Source: Nostoc linckia z4 (lineage in GTDB: Bacteria; Cyanobacteriota; Cyanobacteriia; Cyanobacteriales; Nostocaceae). From it: a DNA stretch of 64,000 bases. The translations under genes were made by a program, and so were the position numbers. Shown here in pieces: positions 1 through 7,447 of this stretch (within the stretch, counting starts at the first letter, position 1; each line of letters opens with the position of its first letter). The stretch lies in the NCBI RefSeq assembly GCF_002608075.1, contig NZ_LAHA01000007.1, positions 122,131 to 186,130 on the forward strand. Direction: 5' to 3'. Below the pieces are notes generated by a model. That model was given only the letters and a program-made list of their open reading frames with translations. It did not search any database and had not been told where the DNA came from.

Positions 1-10
1 TCTAAATTAT

Positions 11-39
11 AGAGGATTGCCAATAACAATCCTCTTTTA
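11..39 (+). terminator. Rho-independent terminator of an upstream gene
   Basis: AGAGGATTG (11-19) pairs perfectly with CAATCCTCT (27-35) across a 7-nt loop and is followed by a short T run. It probably ends a transcript entering from the left, so the thioesterase at 106 would start a new unit or sit just behind the end of another operon. Confidence 0.6.
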
Positions 40-105
40 TCAAAATACTTTCCGCAAAATAGATTAACTATTGTCAGTCAATTACAATATCTTAATAAAG
101 ACTAG

Positions 106-864
106 GTGAAGCTTACTAACTCTTGGATTGTTCGACCTAAATTAAAACATCAATCTCCCTTCCTGCGTCTATTTTGTATTCCTTATGCTGGTGGTAGTGC
201 TTCCATATTTCACCATTGGTCAAATTATTTACCAGCAGATATCGAAATTTGCTCGATACAACTTCCTGGTAGAGAAAAGCGCCTGAAGGAGCCACCATTT
301 ACAGAATTATTACCTTTAATTGAAAGTCTGGCTCCTGTCTTACTTCCTTATCTAGATATACCCTTTGCCATCTTCGGCCACAGTACAGGAGCTATAATCA
401 GCTTTGAATTAGTCCGTCAACTGCGTCACCAAAAAGCACCCAACCCCGTTCATCTGTTTGTTTCTGCTCGTGGCGCTCCCCAATTTCCTTTAAAGGAACC
501 ACCTATTCATCAACTACCTGAAGCTGCTTTTATAGAAAAGTTGCGTCGTTATCAAGGTACGCCAGAGGCAATACTGAAAAATCCAGAGCTGATGGAAATC
601 TTTTTGCCTACCTTACGAGCCGACTTAGCTATTAATGAAACCTATATATACACCAGTGAACCCCCGCTTGAGTGCCCGATATCTGCGTTCGGAGGTTTGC
701 AGGATATGGAGGTGAATCGTGATGATCTCGCTGCTTGGCGTCACCAAACTAATAGTACTTTCACTCTGCGTATGTTTCCTGGGAATCACTTCTTTCTTCA
801 TAGCGAGCATCATGCACTGCTGTCATGTATATCCCAAGACTTAAATTCAGTTTTATCTATTTAA
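106..864 (+). CDS. Type II thioesterase of a nonribosomal peptide pathway
   Basis: This is an alpha/beta hydrolase of the GrsT/TycF/SrfD type. Such enzymes clear mis-primed or stalled acyl groups from carrier proteins, or release a carrier-bound product. The nucleophile motif GHSTGA (Ser93), an acid in GGLQD (Asp200) and the terminal His in GNHFFLHS (His228) form the expected catalytic triad, and 252 aa is normal for the family. The start is GTG with a weak ribosome-binding site. It lies 28 bp upstream of the adenylation-carrier gene on the same strand, so the two are probably co-transcribed. Type II thioesterases accompany many SyrB2-type halogenation cassettes, which fits the third gene here. 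The family assignment is secure; the substrate is unknown. Confidence 0.92.
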   Translation: MKLTNSWIVRPKLKHQSPFLRLFCIPYAGGSASIFHHWSNYLPADIEICSIQLPGREKRLKEPPFTELLPLIESLAPVLLPYLDIPFAIFGHSTGAIISFELVRQLRHQKAPNPVHLFVSARGAPQFPLKEPPIHQLPEAAFIEKLRRYQGTPEAILKNPELMEIFLPTLRADLAINETYIYTSEPPLECPISAFGGLQDMEVNRDDLAAWRHQTNSTFTLRMFPGNHFFLHSEHHALLSCISQDLNSVLSI

Positions 865-892
865 ATAATGTGATGATGGGAGTCAATTTATT

Positions 893-2731
893 ATGTCCAA
901 ATTACAATCTCTGACGGAAGCAGAACGGCATCAATTATTGGTTGAGTGGAATGATACCAAAGCAGATTATCCCCAAGAGAAATGTATTCATCAGTTGTTC
1001 GAGGAACAGGTAGAGCGGACTCCCAATGCATTGGCTACAGTCTTTAAAGACCAACATTTGACTTATCAACAGTTAAATGAAAGAGCAAATCAGTTAGCAA
1101 ATTACCTGCAAAAACTGGGTGTGGGGCCAGAAGTCTTAGTAGGAATTTGTGTCGATCGCTCTTTAGAAACCATCGTGGGAGTTCTTGGTATTCTCAAGGC
1201 TGGAGGTGCTTACGTCCCTCTAGATCCAGAATATCCACAGGAACGTTTAGCTTTTATGCTAGAGGATAGTCAAGCATCGGTGTTGTTGACTCAGCAGCGC
1301 TTAATCGAACATCTTCCCCGACACCAAGCAAAAGTTATCTGTCTGGATACCGACTGGCCAGCCATTGCTACAGAGAGTAAAACCCTAGTCTTGAGTTCAG
1401 TACGCTCAGACAATCTGGTTTATGCAATGTACACCTCAGGTTCCACAGGAAAACCGAAGGGTGTTCTTATTCAGCACCAAGGGTTGTGTAGTGTTATCCT
1501 GACATCTATTAAAGCTTTCGGAATCAACGATAGTGACAGGGTTTTACAGTTTGCCACCTTCAGCTTTGATGTTTCTGTATGGGAAATTTTTTCTGCCTTG
1601 GTTAGCGGAGCCACATTATACTTAATCGATCGCGAAACAATGCTCTCAGATCGAGAGTTGCTCGCGCTCATCCGTAACCAGCAAATGACTACAATCTTCC
1701 TTTTACCTTCAGTCCTCAAACGACTTCCTTCACAAAACTTACCAGCTTTACGCAGGGTAATTACAGGTGGAGAAGGGTTTTCTGAGGACTTTATCACGCG
1801 TTGGGCTAAAGGAAGGCAGTTCTTTTATGTCTATGGCCCCACAGAAGCAACTATCCTTCAATCTTTTATTGACTGTAGTGAAGTCTGTCCGCAAAAGGCG
1901 CTACTCGGTCGCCCAATTGCCAATTTTCAATACTATGTACTAGATTCCGAGCTAAAACCTGTGCCCATTGGAGTGATTGGAGAACTCCATATTGGTGGTG
2001 TCGGTTTAGCCAGAGGCTATTTGAATCAACCCGAACTCACCGAACAAAAGTTTATTGCTAATCCTTTTAGCCACGAAGAGGGAGCGCGTCTTTACAAAAC
2101 GGGTGATTTGGTTCGCTATCAAAGCGATGGTAACTTAGAATTTTTGGGTCGCAGCGATCATCAGCTAAAAATCCGAGGCTTTCGTATAGAACTGGGAGAA
2201 ATTGAGGTAGCCTTGGCTCAACATCCAGAAGTACGGGAAGCTGTGCTTATGGGTCGGGAAGATATACCAGGTGACAAACGCTTAGTGGCTTACGTAGTTC
2301 CTGTGAGAAAGCAAGCTGTAAATGTAAATCAGCTACAAGACTTTTTGCGCCAAAAATTGCCGGAATATATGATTCCATCTGCTTTTGTCATGTTGGATGA
2401 GTTACCGTTAATGCCCAATCAAAAGGTGAATCGTCAAGCCCTTCCCGCACCTACTCAAGAACGACCTGAACTTGAAGAACCCTTTGTGGCTCCTCGTACC
2501 CCGATTGAAGAATTACTAGCTGAAATTTTTGGGGAAATTTTAAATCTGGACAAGGTTGGTGTTTGCGATGACTTTTTTGAATTGGGAGGACATTCTTTAT
2601 TAGCTTCTCAAGCGATCGCTCGGATATGCGAAGCTTTTGAGATGGACATTCCCCAGCGAACTTTGTTTGAAACCCCTACTGTTGCTGACCTGGCTGCGGT
2701 AATTACAAAAAAACAAGCTGGCAAAAATTGA
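893..2731 (+). CDS. Stand-alone NRPS adenylation-peptidyl carrier didomain protein
   Basis: The protein should activate one amino acid as its adenylate and load it on its own carrier domain. Visible adenylation motifs are A3 (YTSGSTGKPKG), A4 (FDVSVWEIF), A5 (YGPTEAT), A7/A8 (YKTGDLVR, FRIELGEIE) and A10 with the catalytic Lys (NQKVNRQALP). The carrier domain follows with the phosphopantetheine Ser568 in LGGHSLL. There is no condensation or thioesterase domain. The first ~15 residues (LTEAERHQLLVEWNDT) are the linker that usually follows a condensation domain, so the gene looks like a module that lost its C domain. My hand-aligned ten-residue specificity code is DVWFIGVILK. It resembles aliphatic (leucine-like) codes but is not one I can assign. 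A GGGAG ribosome-binding site sits 10 nt before the ATG. The arrangement parallels SyrB1, CmaA and BarA, which load substrates for a carrier-dependent halogenase. Confidence 0.93.
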   Translation: MSKLQSLTEAERHQLLVEWNDTKADYPQEKCIHQLFEEQVERTPNALATVFKDQHLTYQQLNERANQLANYLQKLGVGPEVLVGICVDRSLETIVGVLGILKAGGAYVPLDPEYPQERLAFMLEDSQASVLLTQQRLIEHLPRHQAKVICLDTDWPAIATESKTLVLSSVRSDNLVYAMYTSGSTGKPKGVLIQHQGLCSVILTSIKAFGINDSDRVLQFATFSFDVSVWEIFSALVSGATLYLIDRETMLSDRELLALIRNQQMTTIFLLPSVLKRLPSQNLPALRRVITGGEGFSEDFITRWAKGRQFFYVYGPTEATILQSFIDCSEVCPQKALLGRPIANFQYYVLDSELKPVPIGVIGELHIGGVGLARGYLNQPELTEQKFIANPFSHEEGARLYKTGDLVRYQSDGNLEFLGRSDHQLKIRGFRIELGEIEVALAQHPEVREAVLMGREDIPGDKRLVAYVVPVRKQAVNVNQLQDFLRQKLPEYMIPSAFVMLDELPLMPNQKVNRQALPAPTQERPELEEPFVAPRTPIEELLAEIFGEILNLDKVGVCDDFFELGGHSLLASQAIARICEAFEMDIPQRTLFETPTVADLAAVITKKQAGKN

Positions 2732-2768
2732 AGACTTATTTAATATTTCCCCAAAAGAGGTTAAATAT

Positions 2769-3674
2769 ATGGTGACAACACAAATTAGTTCTTTCTACTT
2801 AACAGACGCAGAAAAAACTTTTTTTAATGAAAACGGCTATGTCGGCCCCTTCAAAGTCTACGAACCTGAAGAGATGAAAGAAATCTGGAAGAGAGTGAGA
2901 GTCGATCTTCTCGATACCAGTCGTGCGCCATTCACAAACAGTAAACTCAATTATGACAGACATTTAGATGTCTCAGATTTAAGCAAGCTAATTATCAAAC
3001 CGGAAATTGTCCATCGACTCCAAAGCATTCTCGGACAAAATGTTCTGTGCTGGCGATCGGAATTTTTTCAAAAGAATAGTGGCGACGGAGGAACTGGTTG
3101 GCATCAAGTTGAACTCTATGGAGTGGGTGAGAAAAATCAAGCTGAATTAATGCCAATTGAAAGATATGAAAATAGACCCATTGAACTAGCAGCTTGGGTT
3201 GCAATGACTGATGTTCCAAGGGAAATGGGCCCTCTTAAATTCATCCCAGGTTCGCATAAACAGTGGTATTTTAATGAGCTTGGTGACATAACCCATCATC
3301 CTGAAAACATTAACAAGGATGGATGGTTTTATGGATACAATTACAATGAATTAAGGCTCGATCCCAACTGGGAACCAGACAAGTCAGAAACTGCTGTAGT
3401 CGAGATGAAAGCAGGAGAAGTTGTCTTATTTACATCTAAATGCGTACATGGATCGTTGCCAAATAAGGCAAGAAAAAGTCGAGTAGGTTACGCCATTCGC
3501 TATGTTCCCACAAATGTAATAGTTTACCCAAATATCACCACCTTTACCGAATTTGGCGAAACTTTAAGCACTGAGAAAACAGGTTGTGTTTTGGTTGCAG
3601 GAGAAGACAAGTACAAACACAACAATATCAAGACAGAAAATGCTCTTGGTGAATCATTTGTTCCCCTACCATAA
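2769..3674 (+). CDS. SyrB2-like non-haem Fe(II)/2-oxoglutarate enzyme (halogenase family) with altered HxV metal site
   Basis: The protein matches the chlorinating-enzyme branch of the phytanoyl-CoA dioxygenase superfamily (SyrB2, CmaB, CytC3, BarB). These act on amino acids tethered to a carrier protein. Characteristic stretches are GTGWHQ (109-113), PLKFIPGSHK (155-164), GYNYNELRLDPNW (189-201), VEMKAGEVVLF (211-221), and the second metal His227 in CVHGSLP with the oxoglutarate-binding Arg244 in YAIRYVP. The first metal motif reads His112-Gln-Val114. Hydroxylases carry Asp/Glu at the third position; known halogenases carry Ala or Gly, leaving room for halide. Valine there is unusual: the carboxylate ligand is absent, but the pocket is bulkier. 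Glu115 follows directly and could conceivably act as a ligand. It is 37 bp after the A-PCP gene and likely in one operon with it. It could be a halogenase, an oxygenase with a rearranged site, or an inactive homologue. Confidence 0.85.
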   Translation: MVTTQISSFYLTDAEKTFFNENGYVGPFKVYEPEEMKEIWKRVRVDLLDTSRAPFTNSKLNYDRHLDVSDLSKLIIKPEIVHRLQSILGQNVLCWRSEFFQKNSGDGGTGWHQVELYGVGEKNQAELMPIERYENRPIELAAWVAMTDVPREMGPLKFIPGSHKQWYFNELGDITHHPENINKDGWFYGYNYNELRLDPNWEPDKSETAVVEMKAGEVVLFTSKCVHGSLPNKARKSRVGYAIRYVPTNVIVYPNITTFTEFGETLSTEKTGCVLVAGEDKYKHNNIKTENALGESFVPLP

Positions 3675-3783
3675 TCACAAGATAAGTAAGTTGGTGTCAT
3701 AAAACCAAACTGTGTAAATAAAAGTAAATAAAGCTCAAACTCTTTTTCCCCCTGCCGTTAAATGATAACTTTTCAACCGGATA

Positions 3784-3815
3784 TGATACTCATATTTGAT
3801 TTGGTGAAAAAAACT
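3784..3815. repeat. Fragment of a dispersed repeat shared with 20283-20404
   Basis: The stretch CTCATATTTGATTTGGTG plus an A run recurs in the left end of the MITE-like element at 20283-20404. Here only that end is recognisable, in the 247-bp gap between the halogenase-like and PLP-enzyme genes, so it may be a remnant. Confidence 0.45.
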
Positions 3816-3921
3816 TCCTTCAAGGCAGGGAGAGTTTCATCGAATTCACGTTATTTTATAGATTCAATTAGTGAATTTTCATCAAAAAATAATTACTGTT
3901 TTTAAGTGAACTATAAAAAAT

Positions 3922-5106
3922 ATGCATTCTATCCAAGAAATTTCAAGTCTGTGCAAGAAGTCACTATTTCAATTGGATGATGTTCGCTATCTTAATTGTG
4001 CCTATATGTCCCCACTATCAAAAAGTGTGGAAGCAGCAGGGATAGTAGGTATGCAAAGAAAAAGAATTCCTACTGCTCTCAAAAGAAGCGACTTTTATGA
4101 GGATAGCGAAAAAATCCGTCAGCTTTTCGCTCAAATGATTTTTGCTCAAGATCCATATCAAATAGCGATCGTTCCTTCACTTTCCTATGGAATGGCAATT
4201 ATCGCAAAAAATACAAATTTCCAACGGGGTCAAAACATTGTTGTCACATCTGAGGAATTTCCCTCTAATGTTTACACTTGGCTGAGAGTATGTCAGGAAC
4301 ACGATTTAACATTAAAGATAGTTGAACCTGACAATCAACTCAATAATTGTGGTCATCAATGGAATGAAAAAATTTTAGAAGCTATCGATGGAGATACTGC
4401 TCTTGTAACACTGGGACATGTCCATTGGACAAATGGAACACTTTTTAATCTTAAAGAAATTGGTCAACGTGCTCGTGAGTGTGGAGCAGCTCTAATTATA
4501 GACGGTGCCCAATCTGTAGGAGCATTGCCGTTCAATGTATCAGAAATTCAACCAGATGCCCTTTTCTGTCCAGCCTACAAGTGGCTGATGGGCCCCTATG
4601 GAAATTGCCTTGGTTACTTTGGTTCTCGCTATTTAAATGGAATTCCACTAGAAGAAAATTGGCTCAATCGTTATCCCTATGATAGTGATAGCTTTCAGGA
4701 TCTAGTTATCTACAGAGATGAATATCGTCCTAAAGCAATTCGCTACGATGTCGGTGAAATGAGCAACTTTATTTTGTTACCGATGATCGTCAGAGCGCTT
4801 GAACAATTAGTCGAGTGGGGTATTGACAATATTCAAACTTATTGCCGCAACTTAGTCAATCACAAATTTATTAACAAAATCGGCGAACTCGGATTTTTAG
4901 TAGCTGAAGAAGATAGTAGAGCAGCTCATCTAGTTGGTATTAGTTTGCCAGATAATATAGATTTGGAAAAGTTGCGGAGTCTTTTAATTAAAAATAAAAT
5001 TTTAGTTTCTATACGCGGTCAGTCAATACGACTTGCGCCAAACATTTATAATGACGAAGATGACATGAATGCTTTTGTGGATGCATTGCGTCAGTTTCGT
5101 AATTAA
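3922..5106 (+). CDS. Class V aminotransferase-fold PLP enzyme
   Basis: This fold type I PLP enzyme belongs with the cysteine desulfurase / isopenicillin-N epimerase / kynureninase-like group. The cofactor Asp194 and Gln197 lie in IIDGAQSVG and the Schiff-base Lys220 in CPAYKWLMGPYG. LNCAYMSPL near residue 24 is the usual N-terminal signature, and 394 aa is the normal length. No Cys occurs at the desulfurase active-site loop that I can identify, so sulfur mobilisation is unlikely. Possible reactions are transamination, epimerisation, beta/gamma elimination or decarboxylation. It follows the halogenase-like gene by 247 bp on the same strand and could act on the same amino acid after release, for instance by eliminating a halide. 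That role is inference from position. ATG start; no strong ribosome-binding site. Confidence 0.85.
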   Translation: MHSIQEISSLCKKSLFQLDDVRYLNCAYMSPLSKSVEAAGIVGMQRKRIPTALKRSDFYEDSEKIRQLFAQMIFAQDPYQIAIVPSLSYGMAIIAKNTNFQRGQNIVVTSEEFPSNVYTWLRVCQEHDLTLKIVEPDNQLNNCGHQWNEKILEAIDGDTALVTLGHVHWTNGTLFNLKEIGQRARECGAALIIDGAQSVGALPFNVSEIQPDALFCPAYKWLMGPYGNCLGYFGSRYLNGIPLEENWLNRYPYDSDSFQDLVIYRDEYRPKAIRYDVGEMSNFILLPMIVRALEQLVEWGIDNIQTYCRNLVNHKFINKIGELGFLVAEEDSRAAHLVGISLPDNIDLEKLRSLLIKNKILVSIRGQSIRLAPNIYNDEDDMNAFVDALRQFRN

Positions 5107-5421
5107 TATCATGTCTGGCTCATGACTTATGATTTAAATCCCTGCGTACCTCTCTGCCTTACTTTGCGTCCCTACCCTGCGGGTTACGCCTTTGGCGGTA
5201 TGCGTTTCAAAATATTATCCGTACCTCACATAACAGAAAATCGCTATAGTACCGATCGCACAAAACACAAATGCCAAAGGGCGATCGTTATCTTGCAATA
5301 GTTAGAATTTCCAAAGTCCAGTAACTTTTATCACTCTTTTTTTAGGAATATTCCTGATACACGCCAACTTTGACTGTCAAAAGGAATGTTGGTGTAAGTC
5401 AAATGAAATACCAGGAGTGAT
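5107..5421. other. Intergenic region, 315 bp
   Basis: No gene was found. It holds a GC-rich segment (about 5170-5205, CTGCGGGTTACGCCTTTGGCGG) typical of dispersed cyanobacterial repeats, and two GCGATCG-type sites near 5255 and 5281. The 3' end supplies the AGGAG ribosome-binding site (5413-5417) of the porin gene. Confidence 0.5.
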
Positions 5422-7308
5422 ATGAGTCTACTGATGGCGAGTGTGCTAGTAACAGCGCCATTATCTGCGCTCAATTTGCCAGAGCAGCCAGTAATTGAGC
5501 CAGATAATCAGGTGCAGGAGTCAACACAAAAAAATTTATCTGAAGTAGTTCCGCCTGTTGAAATTACACCGCCTGAATTTGTACAGCCAGATATAAGTAC
5601 TTCAATAGTTGCCAAAGCTAAGTACGAAAATATACTTAAAAAAAGTAGAGAAAAAATTCAATTTATCAGTTCTTCTAACTCGCCTGAATCAAAAAATACC
5701 CAACCTCTACCAGACGAAGCTGACAAAAATTATTCCCATCCCCCCATCCCCCCATCCCCCCATCTCCCAATCTCCCAATCTCCCCAGACCGCAGACTCAG
5801 ACGACCCAATGTCTCAAGTTAACTCGGTATCACAGCTTGAGGATGTGCAACCTGCTGATTGGGCTTTTGGTGCTTTGCAGTCTTTGGTAGAACGGTATGG
5901 CTGCATTGCGGGATATGCTGACGGTACTTATTTGGGAAATCGTAGTATTACTCGTTATGAATTTGCGGCTGGTTTAAATGCTTGTTTAGAGAAGATTAAC
6001 GAAGCAATCACTAACAATAAACTTAACACTGTTAATGATGAAGATTTAATCCTGCTGCAAAGGTTACAAGACGAATTCAAAGCAGAGTTGCAACAATTAC
6101 AGCAGCGTGTCGAAGTTCTAGAAAACCGGACTAGTGAATTACAAGCTAATCAGTTTTCCACAACTACCAGATTATTTGGTCAAGCCGTTTTTAGCGTTCA
6201 GGGAAGCAATACCACCGATGCAGATTTGTTTCCCAGAGATGGAATACCCGAACGCCAAGGAAAAACTAATCTGACTTTCACAAGTAGCGCCCAACTAACC
6301 TTAGCAACTTCATTTACCGGGCGAGATTTGCTGTTAACAGGTCTGTCTGCGGGAAATTTGGGTTCTAATGCATCGTTGTTATCTACAAATATGGGGCGGT
6401 TGGGTTTCGAGTCCAACACAGACAACAATCTGGTGATTAGTGATTTATCTTATAGATTTCTCGCTGCGGATAATTTGGGAATTGTCGTCGGTACGGCGGG
6501 AGTCAACCCCATCAACACTTTTCGCGGTATTAGCCCATTAGAAGGTTCTAGTGATGGTGCAATTTCTCTATTTGGTCAACGTAACCCAATTTTAGGCATT
6601 GGTAACGGTACTGGTGGTATAGGTTTTGACTGGCAAATTAGCGATCGCATTAGTTTGCAAGGTGTTTACAGTGCAGAAATTCCCAGTTTTCCTGGCAACA
6701 TCAACCAAGGTGGATTATTTGGTGGTAGATTTACTACTGGCGCTCAGTTAAGTTTAGCACCTACTAATAATCTTGATATCGGCATACATTATCTTTATTC
6801 CCACTCCCCAGATGGACTATTGGGAACTGGTATCGGGGATTCTCAACTGATTTCTCCTTTTGCTGATGCTACAGCTTTCAATACCCACGCAGTTGGCGCT
6901 ACCGTTGCTTGGCGAATTAACCCTAACTTACAGGTAGGTGGTTGGGGTGGCTTCACTTCTTCTAAACCATCCAATCTTTCTGGAAGCGTAGAAACCACCA
7001 ATTGGATGGTGTTCGCGGCTTTTCCTAATTTGCTGCGTCGTGGGAATTTAGGAGGTGTTTTAGTGGGACAACCACCGAAAATTACCTCTAGTACTTTACC
7101 TGACGGATTTAACCTTCCCAACTTTTCTGATGGCGGGACAGCAGGGGGACGCACTGACACATCAATTCATCTAGAACTTTTTTACCGCGCCCAACTAAGT
7201 GACAATATTGCTCTAACTCCAGGCTTATTTGTTATTTTCAATCCCGATCACAACACTGCTAACGATGCTTTAGTGGTTGGAGCATTAAGAGCAACTTTCC
7301 GGTTTTAA
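5422..7308 (+). CDS. Cyanobacterial outer-membrane porin with SLH and OprB domains
   Basis: The order is a short signal-like N-terminus (MSLLMASVLVTAPLSALN), a low-complexity Pro/Ser linker, one SLH domain (VSQLEDVQPADWAFGALQSL... ITRYEFAAGLNACL, about residues 133-195), a coiled coil (LQQLQQRVEVLENRTSELQ) and a carbohydrate-selective OprB-type beta-barrel to the C-terminal Phe (ALRATFRF). Such proteins are the major cyanobacterial outer-membrane channels; the SLH domain binds peptidoglycan-linked polymer, and some serve inorganic ion or iron uptake. The linker around residues 106-120 (HPPIPPSPHLPISQSP) is encoded by CCCATC/CCCAATC tandem heptamers identical in style to the intergenic repeats of this genome, so a repeat has expanded in frame between signal peptide and SLH domain. 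A good AGGAG site supports the start. Confidence 0.92.
   Translation: MSLLMASVLVTAPLSALNLPEQPVIEPDNQVQESTQKNLSEVVPPVEITPPEFVQPDISTSIVAKAKYENILKKSREKIQFISSSNSPESKNTQPLPDEADKNYSHPPIPPSPHLPISQSPQTADSDDPMSQVNSVSQLEDVQPADWAFGALQSLVERYGCIAGYADGTYLGNRSITRYEFAAGLNACLEKINEAITNNKLNTVNDEDLILLQRLQDEFKAELQQLQQRVEVLENRTSELQANQFSTTTRLFGQAVFSVQGSNTTDADLFPRDGIPERQGKTNLTFTSSAQLTLATSFTGRDLLLTGLSAGNLGSNASLLSTNMGRLGFESNTDNNLVISDLSYRFLAADNLGIVVGTAGVNPINTFRGISPLEGSSDGAISLFGQRNPILGIGNGTGGIGFDWQISDRISLQGVYSAEIPSFPGNINQGGLFGGRFTTGAQLSLAPTNNLDIGIHYLYSHSPDGLLGTGIGDSQLISPFADATAFNTHAVGATVAWRINPNLQVGGWGGFTSSKPSNLSGSVETTNWMVFAAFPNLLRRGNLGGVLVGQPPKITSSTLPDGFNLPNFSDGGTAGGRTDTSIHLELFYRAQLSDNIALTPGLFVIFNPDHNTANDALVVGALRATFRF
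5738..5790 (+). repeat. Short tandem heptamer repeat inside the porin gene
   Basis: Runs of CCCCATC and CCCAATCT repeat about seven times in frame and encode a Pro/Ser-rich linker. The same heptamers fill many intergenic regions here. Confidence 0.85.
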
Positions 7309-7447
7309 TTTTGTACTGATGTAAATGTAATCAAATACGCTTTTTTATTACTGACAAAATCAGTAAATAAATGCTTCTATTGACTAATGGAACGCAGAAA
7401 AAAAACATGCGTATTTTTTCATACGTGATTAAAGGAGCAAATTTTTC

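Noticed and set aside
3922..5106. Cysteine desulfurase
   Set aside because: The fold fits, but no catalytic Cys loop could be identified; the broader class V call is safer.
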